From Pseudaquabacterium terrae (lineage in GTDB: Bacteria; Pseudomonadota; Gammaproteobacteria; Burkholderiales; Burkholderiaceae_C): a stretch of DNA of 64,000 bases. Within the stretch, counting starts at the first letter, position 1. Each line of letters starts with the position of its first letter. The translations under genes were made by a program, and so were the position numbers. The notes below the pieces were generated by a model, which worked only from the letters and a program-made list of their open reading frames with translations, was not told the DNA's origin and did not search any database. The stretch lies in contig NZ_JABRWJ010000004.1 in NCBI RefSeq assembly GCF_013266755.1, forward strand, positions 558,001 to 622,000, written 5' to 3'. Of the stretch, positions 1-8,276 are shown piece after piece.

Positions 1-425
1 ACGGGGTCGCGCGTCCAGCCCAGCGATTCGTAGAGCGACTGCGCCGCCAGGTTGGTGCGCGCCGTCGTCAGGTCCATGCGCACCATGCCATCGGTGTGCG
101 CCTGGCGCTCCGCCGCCAGCAGCAGCTGCCGGCCGGTGCCGGTCTTGCGGGCGTCGGGCATCACGAACAGGTCGGACAGGATGTAGACCGGTGCGGCGCT
201 GATCGAGCAGAACGTGGGATAGAGCTGGCAGAAGCCGAGGCCGCGTCCTTGCGCGTCCTCGGCCAGGAGGAGCACCGATTCGCTCTTCCGCAAGCGCGCG
301 GCGATGAAGGCACGTGCCGCGGCCCGGTCAGGCGCCTGTTCGTAGAACTGGCGATAGGCGTCGAACAGCGCGGCCAGCGTGTCCAGATCGGGCAGGGCGG
401 CGCGGCGGAGGGTGATCGTGGTCAT
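1..425 (-). CDS. GNAT family N-acetyltransferase (3' end cut by window edge)
   Basis: Reading the minus strand from the ATG at 425 gives about 141 residues that run off the window, close to the usual GNAT length of about 150, so only the last few residues are missing. The start MTTITLRRA is followed by an N-terminal helix. The acetyl-CoA-binding part shows the beta-strand YILSDLFV, then a PDARKTGTGRQLL loop (the Q/RxxGxG/A-type pyrophosphate site) and the C-terminal NLAAQSLYESLGW, typical of GNATs. The acceptor substrate cannot be read from sequence. It lies 69 bases downstream of the AraC-type gene on the same strand and may share its transcript. Confidence 0.85.
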   Translation of the reverse strand, partial: MTTITLRRAALPDLDTLAALFDAYRQFYEQAPDRAAARAFIAARLRKSESVLLLAEDAQGRGLGFCQLYPTFCSISAAPVYILSDLFVMPDARKTGTGRQLLLAAERQAHTDGMVRMDLTTARTNLAAQSLYESLGWTRDP

Positions 426-494
426 GCGCGAGACGATGGGACGGTGGGGCCGAAAGGGCGCGCATCGTAACGGCATCCCGGCCCGCGCCGAACG

Positions 495-1418
495 TCAATC
501 GGGTTTCAGCGGCAGGCAGATGTCCGTCAGCAGGTCGGCCGGCGCGGTGTCGCGCGGATTGTTCAGGTACTCCTCGACCACCGGCGCATCGGCTGCGTCG
601 TGGCCGGATTGCGGCAGCCAGGTGCCGAAGAGCCAGCGGTAGGCCGCGTTCATCGAGGCGTACGGCCCGCGGTGGCGCAGCACCGCATACGGACCGGCCG
701 TCATGCGCGCGTGCTGCAGCGGCGCCGGCGGCGCATCCATCGGCACGCTGCCGGCGACACCGGCCTGCGAGCGCAGCGCGGCGGCTTCGACCGCGCTCGG
801 GTCGTCGAGGTACAGCGCCAGCGAGCGCATGCCCGGGCGTAGCAGCCCACGCGCACCGAGGCAGCCGTACAGCAGATCGAAGGCCTGGCCGATCTGCATG
901 TACGAGCCGCGGTGGTTCGCCACGACCAGCTCGAGCGCGGGCAGGTGACGAATGTCCACCTCGGCCGCGGAATGCCCGCCGTCGGCCTGCGCGATCGCCT
1001 GGCGGAAGGTCGCGTGGTCGCCGGCCGCGCGGTAACGCGCTGGCGGCAGGCGGTAGACCGACTTGAAGATGCGGGTGAACGATTGCAGGTTCGGATAGCC
1101 CGCGTGTCTTGCGATGCGCTCGACCGGCAGCGCGGTGTTCGCCAGCTCGCCGGCGGCGCGGTGCAGGCGCAGCCGCTTGACGGTGGCCGCCAGCGTCTCG
1201 CCGTAGATCGCGTGGTAGATGCGGTGCCAGTGGTACGGCGACAGGCAGGCCACGTCGGCCAGGCGCATCAGGTCCAGCGGTTCGTCGAGGCGCGCGTGCA
1301 CGTGCTCGATCACGCGCTGCAGGCGCGCTTCGTAGCGTGCGAGCGAAGCCGGGTCAGCGCAGGCCGACATGGATGTGGATGCGGCCATCGGTGCGGTAGC
1401 GTTCATGGTCGCAAACAT
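495..1418 (-). CDS. AraC family transcriptional regulator with C-terminal GyrI-like effector domain
   Basis: The protein is 307 residues from the ATG at 1418. An in-frame ATG at 1370 (MSACADP) would give 291 residues and starts closer to the conserved part; the 1418 start has a GAGG four bases upstream. Residues about 30-130 form the AraC double HTH (DLMRLADVACLSPYHWHRIY, then ARHAGYPNLQSFTRIFK). Residues about 150-305 form a GyrI-like effector-binding domain (HRGSYMQIGQAFDLL, and ending ICLPLKPD). It probably senses a small hydrophobic ligand. The 5' end overlaps the 3' end of the GyrI-like gene upstream, so the two are probably co-translated. Confidence 0.88.
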   Translation of the reverse strand: MFATMNATAPMAASTSMSACADPASLARYEARLQRVIEHVHARLDEPLDLMRLADVACLSPYHWHRIYHAIYGETLAATVKRLRLHRAAGELANTALPVERIARHAGYPNLQSFTRIFKSVYRLPPARYRAAGDHATFRQAIAQADGGHSAAEVDIRHLPALELVVANHRGSYMQIGQAFDLLYGCLGARGLLRPGMRSLALYLDDPSAVEAAALRSQAGVAGSVPMDAPPAPLQHARMTAGPYAVLRHRGPYASMNAAYRWLFGTWLPQSGHDAADAPVVEEYLNNPRDTAPADLLTDICLPLKPD

Positions 1419-1800
1419 AACGCCTCGGCAAACCTTGCTGCTGCCAGATCGTGCGCCAGGTCTCGCCGACGCGCTCGGGATGCCCGCGCTCGACCTCGAA
1501 CACGGCGCAGCGTACGGCCGGCACGTCGACCTGGATCAGGCCTTCGGGCGGCACGGCATCGGCGGTCACCGGCGCGCCGATGACGAAGGTGTACTCGCCG
1601 TCGTTGTCGCGGCCGGCATGCTCGAAGTGCGTGTACAGCGCGATGACGTCGTCGGACAGCTTGCCCGGAATGCGCGCCAGCAGTTCGTCGCGGTAGAAGC
1701 GCTGCCAGTGCGCGGGGATGGTTTCGAAGGCCTCGGCATTGGTCGTGCGCAGGGCCAAGCCGATCACGGTGAACGGTTCGCTGTGCTGGGTCTGGAACAT
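1354..1800 (-). CDS. Stand-alone GyrI-like / effector-binding domain protein
   Basis: About 148 residues starting MFQTQHSEPFTVIGLALRTT. The pattern of an early FTVIGLALRT strand, a central GEYTFVIGAPV strand, a VPAVRCAVFEVERG segment and a C-terminal RYRTDGRIHIHVGLR matches the AraC effector-binding / GyrI-like fold (about 150 residues) without a DNA-binding domain. The start was chosen at the ATG at 1800 because the frame upstream reads as low-complexity Arg-rich shadow. Its last 64 bases overlap the start of the AraC regulator, which itself carries a domain of this fold. The stand-alone copy may bind or sequester the same ligand; that is inference. Confidence 0.82.
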   Translation of the reverse strand: MFQTQHSEPFTVIGLALRTTNAEAFETIPAHWQRFYRDELLARIPGKLSDDVIALYTHFEHAGRDNDGEYTFVIGAPVTADAVPPEGLIQVDVPAVRCAVFEVERGHPERVGETWRTIWQQQGLPRRYVCDHERYRTDGRIHIHVGLR

Positions 1801-1874
1801 CGGTGCTCCCGGTGGGTTGAACAGGTGCAGCGATCCTTTCACCAAGCCGTTTGACAAGTCTTGCGGAGTTGCGC

Positions 1875-2648
1875 TCAGCCGTTGGCGACGATCAGGCGCA
1901 GCGAGCCGTCGAACTCCGCCTGCGTGCGCAAGACGCCGTGGCGTGCATCCCAACGGCCGCTGCGCAGATCTTCGCCCAGCGAGCGTTCGAAGCGTTCGAC
2001 GACGGCCGGCTCGACGAAGCTCCAGGCCGAGCAGGCGAGCCGCGCGGCACGGTCGAGCAGCATCTCGGGGCGGCCGTAGTAGGCCTCGCCGAAACCGTCG
2101 CTGCAATCGAGCGGGATCGGCACGTCCTCGACCCGCACCGCGCCGCCGAGGCCTTCGACCAGCGTCTCGATGCGCGGATAGCGGCGCGCTTCGACGGCCA
2201 GCGCCTCGGGCGCGTACTCGGCGAGCCAGAAGCGGTCCAGCGCGTCGGGGTCGCAGCTGAGCACGACCACCGGGCCACGCGTCACGCGCCGCAGCTCGGC
2301 CAGGCCGGCGCGCAGGTCGCGCCACTGGTGCACCGTGAAGCTGGCCATCGCGGCGTCGAACGTGCCGTCGGCGAACGGCAGCGCCTCGGCGACCGCATCG
2401 ATCGCCGGCGGCAAGTGCCGCGGCCGCTGCGCGCGCATCGCGGCAGACGGCTCGACGGCGGTCAGCTGCAGATCGGTCGGCTCGTACGAACCGGCACCGG
2501 CGCCGACGTTCAACACCGTGCGCGCGCCGCCCAGCGCCTGGCGGATGCGCGCGGCGATGCGTGGTTCGGGGCGGCGGTAGCGCGCATATCCGTCGCCGAT
2601 GCGGCCGTAATCGGCATCGCCGGCGCTGCCGTCGGTGTGGCGGGTCAT
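1875..2648 (-). CDS. Class I SAM-dependent methyltransferase
   Basis: 257 residues from the ATG at 2648 (MTRHTDGSAG); a further ATG lies nine bases upstream. Residues about 45-55 carry the glycine-rich motif I (TVLNVGAGAGSYE). VEPSAAM follows as the acidic strand-2 residue that binds the ribose, and FADGTFDAAMASFTVHQW is the motif typical of UbiE/Methyltransf_11 enzymes. The substrate is unknown. TAGCAT lies seven bases before the ATG with no Shine-Dalgarno sequence, so the message is probably leaderless. It is divergent from the alpha/beta hydrolase. Confidence 0.88.
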   Translation of the reverse strand: MTRHTDGSAGDADYGRIGDGYARYRRPEPRIAARIRQALGGARTVLNVGAGAGSYEPTDLQLTAVEPSAAMRAQRPRHLPPAIDAVAEALPFADGTFDAAMASFTVHQWRDLRAGLAELRRVTRGPVVVLSCDPDALDRFWLAEYAPEALAVEARRYPRIETLVEGLGGAVRVEDVPIPLDCSDGFGEAYYGRPEMLLDRAARLACSAWSFVEPAVVERFERSLGEDLRSGRWDARHGVLRTQAEFDGSLRLIVANG

Positions 2649-2652
2649 GACC

Positions 2653-2735
2653 CGCATGCTAGTTCACCGCTGCCCGAGCATCGAGAACGCTATCACCATC
2701 ATCATCGCCACCGGCGCAGCGGCCGCTAGCATGCG
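2653..2735. promoter_or_regulatory. Divergent promoter region with a 10-bp inverted repeat
   Basis: CGCATGCTAG at 2653-2662 and its exact reverse complement CTAGCATGCG at 2726-2735 face each other across the gap between the methyltransferase (minus) and hydrolase (plus) genes. In each direction the repeat supplies TAGCAT, a plausible -10 box: seven bases before the methyltransferase ATG, and 22 bases before the hydrolase ATG, which also has an AAGGAG-type ribosome site. No good -35 is visible. Confidence 0.45.
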
Positions 2736-2754
2736 CTGAAGGAGAAGCAGCGGC

Positions 2755-4062
2755 ATGCAGGTGAAATTCAGTGAACAGGGTAGTCGATCGAGGAAGGGGC
2801 GAATCGTCGCGCTGGCCTCGTCGATGTTGCTGGTCGGCGCCGCGATGGCGGGCCCCTGCCGTCCGGGCGTCTACAGCGACAGCGCAGACGCGTTCGTGGT
2901 GATCGGTGGGCCGGCGTCAAAACCTGCATCGGGGCAACGCTACCTGTTCCCTGATGGACGTCGCGGCGTGACAGGCACTGCGGGATCGCCGGTGGTCTGC
3001 GATGCCGACGTCGCGACGGTCACGCTGCCGGACGGGACGACGCGCCGATGGCCGCGTGGCGAGACCCGCGAGACGGACGCGACCTTCGTCAGCGCCGCCA
3101 CCGAGCTGGTGGGGCGCCTGGTCGAGCCGGCGGGCGAGCCCGATCCGAAGCGACCGCTGGTGGTCATGGTGCACGGCTCGGAAAAGACGGCGGCCATCGG
3201 CAGCGTCTATGCCTACGCGCTGGTGGGGCAGGGCATCTCGGTCTTCGTCTACGACAAGCGCGGCACCGGCGCTTCCGGCGGCGACTACACGCAGAACTTC
3301 GAGCTGCTGGCCGACGATGCCGCGGCGGCGATCAGGCAGGCACGGCAGATGGCGGCGGGCAGCTTCGGCCGCGCGGGATTCTTCGGCGGCAGCCAGGGCG
3401 GCTGGGTCGCCCCGCTGGCCGCCACCCGCTCGCCGGCCGACTTCGTCGCCGTGGGCTTCGGCCTGGTCGTTTCCCCGATCGAGGAGGATCGCGAGCAATT
3501 GCTCGACGAGGCGAGGCAGATGAAGCTGGACGCCTCCGCCGTGAAGCAGGTGGAGCAATTGTCGCGAGCGACGGCGACGCTCGTGCGATCGCACTTCGCC
3601 CAGGGCCACGAAGCGCTCGCCCGCGTCCGGCGCGACATCGGCGAAGCCGCTTGGGGCCAGAAGATCAAGGGCGAACACAGCGGCGACATGCTGCGCATGA
3701 GCGAGGCCGACCTGCGGCGAGTCGGCCGGGCGCGATTCGACAACCTGGAGCTGATCTGGGATTACGACGCGTCGGCGACGCTGCAGCGGCTGAAGGTGCC
3801 GCTGCTGTGGGTGCTGGCCGGCGAGGACCGTGAAGCGCCGATCGCCGCGACGCGAGCGATCCTGTCGCGGCTGGTGGCGGCCGGCAAACCGGTGGACGCG
3901 TACACATTTCCGGAGACCGATCACGGCATGGTCGAGTTTCGGGTGAATGCGGATGGGTCGCGGACGGCGACGCGGATCACCGATGGGTATTTGCGGCTGC
4001 TGGGGGACTGGATGAAGGAGGGGGTTCGGGATGGCTATGGGCGTGGGGTAAAAGTGAGGTGA
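2755..4062 (+). CDS. Exported alpha/beta hydrolase
   Basis: 435 residues. The N-terminus is basic, then hydrophobic (VALASSMLLVGAAMA), a signal peptide. A beta-rich N-terminal region of about 120 residues precedes the alpha/beta hydrolase fold: PLVVMVHGSEK (oxyanion-hole HG), VFVYDKRGTGAS, the nucleophile elbow FFGGSQGGW (Ser of GxSxG), the acidic residue in LAGEDREAP and the histidine in PETDHGMV. The complete triad supports an active periplasmic esterase or peptidase of the YqiA/BAAT-like class; the substrate is unknown. AAGGAGAAG upstream supports the start. Its stop overlaps the GTGAGGT ribosome site of the next gene. Confidence 0.85.
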   Translation: MQVKFSEQGSRSRKGRIVALASSMLLVGAAMAGPCRPGVYSDSADAFVVIGGPASKPASGQRYLFPDGRRGVTGTAGSPVVCDADVATVTLPDGTTRRWPRGETRETDATFVSAATELVGRLVEPAGEPDPKRPLVVMVHGSEKTAAIGSVYAYALVGQGISVFVYDKRGTGASGGDYTQNFELLADDAAAAIRQARQMAAGSFGRAGFFGGSQGGWVAPLAATRSPADFVAVGFGLVVSPIEEDREQLLDEARQMKLDASAVKQVEQLSRATATLVRSHFAQGHEALARVRRDIGEAAWGQKIKGEHSGDMLRMSEADLRRVGRARFDNLELIWDYDASATLQRLKVPLLWVLAGEDREAPIAATRAILSRLVAAGKPVDAYTFPETDHGMVEFRVNADGSRTATRITDGYLRLLGDWMKEGVRDGYGRGVKVR

Positions 4063-4064
4063 CA

Positions 4065-4682
4065 ATGCCCGCCGCCAAATCCACCCTCCAAGCCGACGCC
4101 GCCCCGAAGCTGTTCAAGAGCGCTAAAACCTTCGAGACCTGGCTGAAGAAGAACCACGCCACCTGCGATGGCCTCTGGCTCAAGATCGCGAAGCGGGGCG
4201 CCGACGAACCCAGCGTCACTTACCCCGAGGCGGTGGAAGTCGCACTCTGCTGGGGCTGGATCGACGGCCAGAAGAAGGGCCTCGACGACCAGCATTTCCT
4301 CCAACGCTTCACGCCGCGGCGCGCGCGCAGCGTCTGGTCGAAGATCAACGTCGACAAGGTCGCGGCGCTCATCGAGGCGGGTCGAATGCAGGCGCCGGGC
4401 TACGCGCAGATCGAGGCCGCCAAGGCTGACGGACGCTGGGCGCAGGCCTACGACGGCGCACGCACGTCCGCGGTGCCCGAGGACCTGCACGCTGCGCTGG
4501 AAGCCGAGCCGAGGGCCAAGGCCTTCTTTGCAACGATCAATGCGGCCAATCGCTACGCGGTACTGTGGCGCATCCAGACGGCCGTGAAAGCCGAGACGCG
4601 CGCCAGGCGCATCGCCCAGCTCGTGGAGATGCTCGCGCGCGGCGAGGTCATCCACATCTTCAAGCCCAGGGCCAAGGCATGA
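4065..4682 (+). CDS. YdeI/OmpD-associated (OmdA) family protein
   Basis: 205 residues. The ATG at 4065 follows a GTGAGGT ribosome site; a GTG six bases upstream is also in frame. The N-terminal half has KSAKTFETWLKKNHATCDGL and the hallmark VALCWGWIDGQKKG, followed by QRFTPRRARSVWSKIN, the conserved core of the YdeI/OmdA family. The C-terminal half (AFFATINAANRYAVLWRIQT) is the usual helical tail. Family members are linked to tolerance of cationic peptides or bacteriocins in enterobacteria, but the biochemical role is unsettled. It sits two bases after the hydrolase and is probably co-transcribed with it. Confidence 0.85.
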   Translation: MPAAKSTLQADAAPKLFKSAKTFETWLKKNHATCDGLWLKIAKRGADEPSVTYPEAVEVALCWGWIDGQKKGLDDQHFLQRFTPRRARSVWSKINVDKVAALIEAGRMQAPGYAQIEAAKADGRWAQAYDGARTSAVPEDLHAALEAEPRAKAFFATINAANRYAVLWRIQTAVKAETRARRIAQLVEMLARGEVIHIFKPRAKA

Positions 4683-5036
4683 GGGCGAGGCTCGCGCGTG
4701 GTCTCCCGGGCTGCATCTGATGCGGCGCGGACACGAGGTTTCACCGGACCTCACCGGCGCCCCCGGCACTTCCTTTCGAAGCAACTTGAGCGAACGGCCG
4801 CTGCCACGATAAGTTGCCGCTCCAGGTCCATCGCCTTGACCGGCCGCTGCACAGCAGTCACCGGTCACTCGACTGTGGCCGGTCAGGTCGACGGCTCGCC
4901 AACGACTCCCTGCGCCCGAGGCGCTCGGCCGTACCCGACCCGTTGCCGCCGTACGAAATGTCGAACTGCTGTCCTTGAAGGAGCCGCTCGGGCTCCCCTT
5001 TAGCCTTCTTTAGCCTGTCTTCCCCGACTGTTCGGC
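4683..5036. other. Gene-poor stretch with hairpins and a possible terminator
   Basis: I see no convincing gene in these 354 bases; a 101-codon open frame here has atypical composition and no domain. TGACCGGCC (4837-4845) pairs perfectly with GGCCGGTCA (4877-4885), with CAGTC/GACTG nested inside, forming an extended stem. It lacks the GTTRRRY core of an integron attC site. GGAGCC (4980-4985) pairs with GGCTCC (4991-4996) and is followed by CCTTTAGCC on the plus strand, a possible terminator for the YdeI-type gene. Confidence 0.45.
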
Positions 5037-5327
5037 TCAGGGCTTCGCTGCCTTCTTTGCATCCCGTTCCGCCGTCGCCTTCTCGGCCGCTTTCTGCTTC
5101 GCGAACTGGCGCACGCCTTCGGCGATGTCCTTCGGGAGGTACACGTACTTGACCACCTCATCGAGGATCTCGGGATGCAGGAAGAACGGCGAGTTGCCTG
5201 CTTCCCAGTCCGGTCGCATCTTCACGCCCTTGCGTCGTGACGGACCGAAGAACAGGTTGTTCCAGATCACTGCTTCACGCGCCGGGTGATCCTTCTTTTC
5301 GATAATCTTTTCCAGGATGCCTCCCAT
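5037..5327 (-). CDS. Hypothetical protein, lysine-rich C-terminus
   Basis: 96 residues from the ATG at 5327, chosen because AAGGGGA lies eight bases upstream; an ATG at 5393 would give 118 residues. It begins MGGILEKIIEKKDHPAREAV, contains a WNNLFFGPSRRKGVKM segment and ends in a charged Lys/Ala tail typical of a solvent-exposed helix. There is no signal peptide or membrane segment. I do not recognise the family. It is isolated between two gene-poor stretches and is less GC-rich than its surroundings, consistent with an acquired gene. Confidence 0.55.
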   Translation of the reverse strand: MGGILEKIIEKKDHPAREAVIWNNLFFGPSRRKGVKMRPDWEAGNSPFFLHPEILDEVVKYVYLPKDIAEGVRQFAKQKAAEKATAERDAKKAAKP

Positions 5328-5864
5328 AACGCACGTCCCCTTTTCGTGCTTCGCCTTCGCCCGATGAACGCGATCAAGCTCGTGGGTAAGCAAGTCGGTG
5401 AGCAGATTCGCTGCAATGCCCAGTTCCAGCGCCTAGGCAATCTCAGCGCGGAGACGAACCCGCCCCGCTGACCGTCTGACTGTCAGCTTCCGGGCACGTC
5501 GGCCGCCTCTCGGTCCCGGCCATGAGCTGCCGGACGCGTCCCCGCTCGCAAGCCGCCATTCATCTTCGGCATCCCGCCCCTTTCTGCCGTTCAGCGCAAG
5601 TCCGGGCTACGAACAGACATTCCTAACCATGCGGCAAGACAGACCTTCGAGTCAGTGAGCTACCTGATGTACCTCCCGGCTGCGACGCTCGTAACGCCAT
5701 ACGGCGCTCGACAGGCAACGAAGTGATAGCCATGGTGCACACTGTGCAACTATCGGGCGTCATCGATGCGTTGGCCCTCTCTCAACCTCCGTCTCCATGC
5801 GATGAAGCCAGCATCGCGCATTCGTGCAGCGCGCCGTGCGCGGCGGTAGCCTGAGCACGACCCG
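5328..5864. other. Gene-poor stretch upstream of tcuR
   Basis: No supported gene. Base composition is more even than in the flanking coding DNA and no long frame has family features. The 3' part must hold the tcuR promoter: TAGCCT at 5847-5852 is a weak -10 candidate 12 bases before the ATG. A 13-base motif at 5790-5802 recurs upstream of tcuA. Confidence 0.5.
5790..5802. promoter_or_regulatory. Candidate TcuR-site copy 1: repeated 13-mer upstream of tcuR
   Basis: CGTCTCCATGCGA occurs here, 62 bases before the tcuR start, and again at 6842-6854 just before tcuA. Two perfect 13-mers in control positions of one LysR-regulated locus suggest a shared operator. It is not a clear palindrome, so it may be only part of a LysR-type site. 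Confidence 0.35.
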
Positions 5865-6788
5865 ATGGAACTACGTCAGCTACGCTACTTCGTCCGGATC
5901 GTCGAGCTAGGCAGCATGGGCCGCGCCGCGTTGGATCTGGGCGTTGGCACGCCGGCGCTGAGCCAGCAGATCAGCCGCCTCGAGGGCGAGTTGTCGACGC
6001 GGCTGCTGCAGCGCACGACCACCGGTGTGCTCCCGACCGATGCGGGACTGGCCTTCTTCCGCCAGGCGCAGCTCGCGATCCGCCATGCCGATGCCGCCGC
6101 CCAGGCGGCACGGCAGGCGCGGCTGGCAGGGCATGTCAGCATCGGGCTTGCTCCGTCCACATCGGGCGTGCTCGCGCTTCCGCTGCTGGAGGCAATGCGC
6201 GAGCGCTATCCGGACGTAAGGCTGCGCCTGGTCGAGAGCCTGTCGGGCAACCTCGCGAACTTGCTCAACGCGCGGCACCTGGACCTGGCCGTGCTGTTCG
6301 AGACCGATGGCGCTCGGCGCTGGAGCGTGCTGCCGCTGCTCGACGAACGGCTGTTCGTGATCGGCCGGCGTGGCCTGCCGGGCATGCCCACCGGCCGCAG
6401 CGTGCGCATTTCGCGGCTGGCCAGCCTGCCGCTGGTTCTGCCCAGTGGCACGCACGGGCTGCGCGCAATCCTCGACGCCGCCTTCGCACGCGAGCGTTGT
6501 GCGCCCCATGTCGTGCTCGAGATCGACGGCCTGGCGGTGCTGATGGACGCGGTGCGGGCCGGATTGGCGGCGACCATCCAGCCCGGCGCCGCGACGGTGC
6601 GCCTGCCGGCCGACGAGATGGCCCGCATCGAACTGGCGGGCAGCGCGCGGCGGCGCAACCTGTTGGCCAGCCTCTCCGACGACGAGCTGTCGCCGGCCGC
6701 GCTGGCAGCGCGCGTGGTGCTTCGCAGCGTGGCCGCCGGGCTGGTCGCGCAGCAGCGCTGGCCCGGCGCGACCCTTCACGAACCCTGA
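5865..6788 (+). CDS. tcuR: LysR family regulator of the tricarballylate operon
   Basis: 307 residues. Residues 1-60 are the LysR winged HTH (MELRQLRYFVRIVELGSMGR, then TPALSQQISRLEGEL). The rest is the periplasmic-binding-like co-inducer domain (HVSIGLAPSTSGVLALPLLE and further). It sits 81 bases upstream of tcuA in the same direction. In Salmonella, TcuR is the LysR activator of tcuABC responding to tricarballylate, and context rather than a diagnostic residue assigns the name here. The Nac/CbbR-type N-terminus is ordinary. Autoregulation is plausible given the repeated 13-mer. Confidence 0.8.
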   Translation: MELRQLRYFVRIVELGSMGRAALDLGVGTPALSQQISRLEGELSTRLLQRTTTGVLPTDAGLAFFRQAQLAIRHADAAAQAARQARLAGHVSIGLAPSTSGVLALPLLEAMRERYPDVRLRLVESLSGNLANLLNARHLDLAVLFETDGARRWSVLPLLDERLFVIGRRGLPGMPTGRSVRISRLASLPLVLPSGTHGLRAILDAAFARERCAPHVVLEIDGLAVLMDAVRAGLAATIQPGAATVRLPADEMARIELAGSARRRNLLASLSDDELSPAALAARVVLRSVAAGLVAQQRWPGATLHEP

Positions 6789-6841
6789 ACACCGCTTGCC
6801 CTGGAGCCGTCTACCGGCTCAACGCGAGCGTCCCTACAGTG

Positions 6842-6854
6842 CGTCTCCATGCGA
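6842..6854. promoter_or_regulatory. Candidate TcuR-site copy 2: repeated 13-mer upstream of tcuA
   Basis: Exact second copy of CGTCTCCATGCGA, ending 15 bases before the tcuA ATG. The tcuA ribosome site AGAGGAGA starts immediately after it. Binding here would sit at or downstream of a promoter, which would suit repression or a post-initiation role better than classical activation. Confidence 0.35.
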
Positions 6855-6869
6855 AGAGGAGACGATCAG

Positions 6870-8276
6870 ATGCTCGACGTGCTGGTGATCGGCGGCGGGA
6901 ATGCTGCGTTGTGTGCTGCACTGATGGCGAGCGAGGCCGGCGCGTCGGTGATGCTGCTTGAGGCCGCGCCACGCGAATGGCGCGGCGGCAATTCGCAGCA
7001 CACGCGCAATCTGCGCTGCATGCACGACGCGCCGCAGGATGTGCTGGTCGATGCCTACCCCGAAGAGGAGTATTGGCAAGACCTGCTGAAGGTGACCGGC
7101 GGCATCACCAACGAAGCACTTGCGCGCCTGACAATCCGCGCTTCGTCGAACTGCCGCGATTGGATGCGCAAGCACGGCGTGCACTTCCAGCCGCCGCTGT
7201 CGGGAGCCCTGCATGTGGCACGCACCAACGCATTCTTCATGGGCGGTGGCAAGGCTCTGGTCAACGCCTACTTTCGCAGTGCCGAGAAACTGGGCGTGCA
7301 GATCCGCTATGACACGCCGGTGGTGTCGGTCGAACTCGACGGAGACCGCTTCGTCGCCGCCTGCACTGTCAGCGGCGAGCGGATCGAGGCCAGAAGCTGT
7401 GTGTTGGCTGCCGGCGGCTTCGAATCCAATCGCGATTGGCTGCGCGAGGCCTGGGGCCAGAACGGGCGCGGCGAGTGGCCCTCCGACAACTTCCTGATCC
7501 GCGGCACGCGATTCAACCAAGGCGTGCTGCTCAAATCCATGATGGAGGCCGGCGCCGATTCGATTGGCGATCCGACGCAGGCGCACATGGTGGCGATCGA
7601 CGCGCGCGCGCCGCTGTACGACGGCGGCATCTGCACGCGGATCGACTGTGTCTCGCTCGGCGTCGTCGTCAATCGCGAAGCGCAGCGCTTCTACGACGAG
7701 GGCGAGGACTTCTGGCCCAAGCGCTATGCGATCTGGGGCCGTCTGGTGGCACAGCAACCCGGCCAGATCGGCTACTCGATCATCGACCAGAAGGCGATCG
7801 GCCGCTTCATGCCCCCGGTCTTTGCCGGCGTCACGGCGAACACGCTGGCGGAACTGGCCAGCAGGCTGGGTCTGCCCGAGCGGGCTTTCGTGCACACCGT
7901 GGAGGCCTACAACGCCGCCTGCCGTCCCGGCAGTTTCGACCATACGGCACTGGACGACTGCCGCACCGAGGGGCTGACACCCGCCAAGACCCATTGGGCA
8001 CGGCCGATCGATACGCCGCCCTACTACGGCTACGCGCTCAAGCCCGGCGTCACCTTCACCTACCTGGGCCTCAAGGTCAACGACAAGTCCGCCGTGCACT
8101 TCGGTGGCCGCCCCAGCCCCAATCTCTTCGTCGCCGGCGAAATGATGGCCGGCAACGTGCTCGGTCAGGGTTACACGGCAGGGGTCGGCATGTCGATCGG
8201 CACCGCATTCGGCCGCATCGCCGGTACGCAAGCGGCATTGGCTGCACGCAAGGAGTTCGAACATGCAGCAGTTTGA
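6870..8276 (+). CDS. tcuA: FAD-dependent tricarballylate dehydrogenase
   Basis: 468 residues. The ATG at 6870 is preferred over one at 6849 because AGAGGAGA lies between them and the Rossmann motif ([15 protein letters not shown]) then begins at residue 4. The sequence has features of the fumarate-reductase/succinate-dehydrogenase flavoprotein family: [13 protein letters not shown] near the N-terminus, [17 protein letters not shown], and a C-terminal [19 protein letters not shown] that closes the FAD site. TcuA oxidises tricarballylate to cis-aconitate, feeding the TCA cycle. The tcuB start lies inside its last 14 bases. Confidence 0.92.
   Translation: MLDVLVIGGGNAALCAALMASEAGASVMLLEAAPREWRGGNSQHTRNLRCMHDAPQDVLVDAYPEEEYWQDLLKVTGGITNEALARLTIRASSNCRDWMRKHGVHFQPPLSGALHVARTNAFFMGGGKALVNAYFRSAEKLGVQIRYDTPVVSVELDGDRFVAACTVSGERIEARSCVLAAGGFESNRDWLREAWGQNGRGEWPSDNFLIRGTRFNQGVLLKSMMEAGADSIGDPTQAHMVAIDARAPLYDGGICTRIDCVSLGVVVNREAQRFYDEGEDFWPKRYAIWGRLVAQQPGQIGYSIIDQKAIGRFMPPVFAGVTANTLAELASRLGLPERAFVHTVEAYNAACRPGSFDHTALDDCRTEGLTPAKTHWARPIDTPPYYGYALKPGVTFTYLGLKVNDKSAVHFGGRPSPNLFVAGEMMAGNVLGQGYTAGVGMSIGTAFGRIAGTQAALAARKEFEHAAV

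Noticed and set aside
4837-4885. An integron attC site
   Set aside because: Stem is present but no GTTRRRY/RYYYAAC core and no integrase or cassette array.
4698-5003. A 101-codon plus-strand gene
   Set aside because: No ribosome site, no domain, composition unlike the coding genes; overlaps hairpins.
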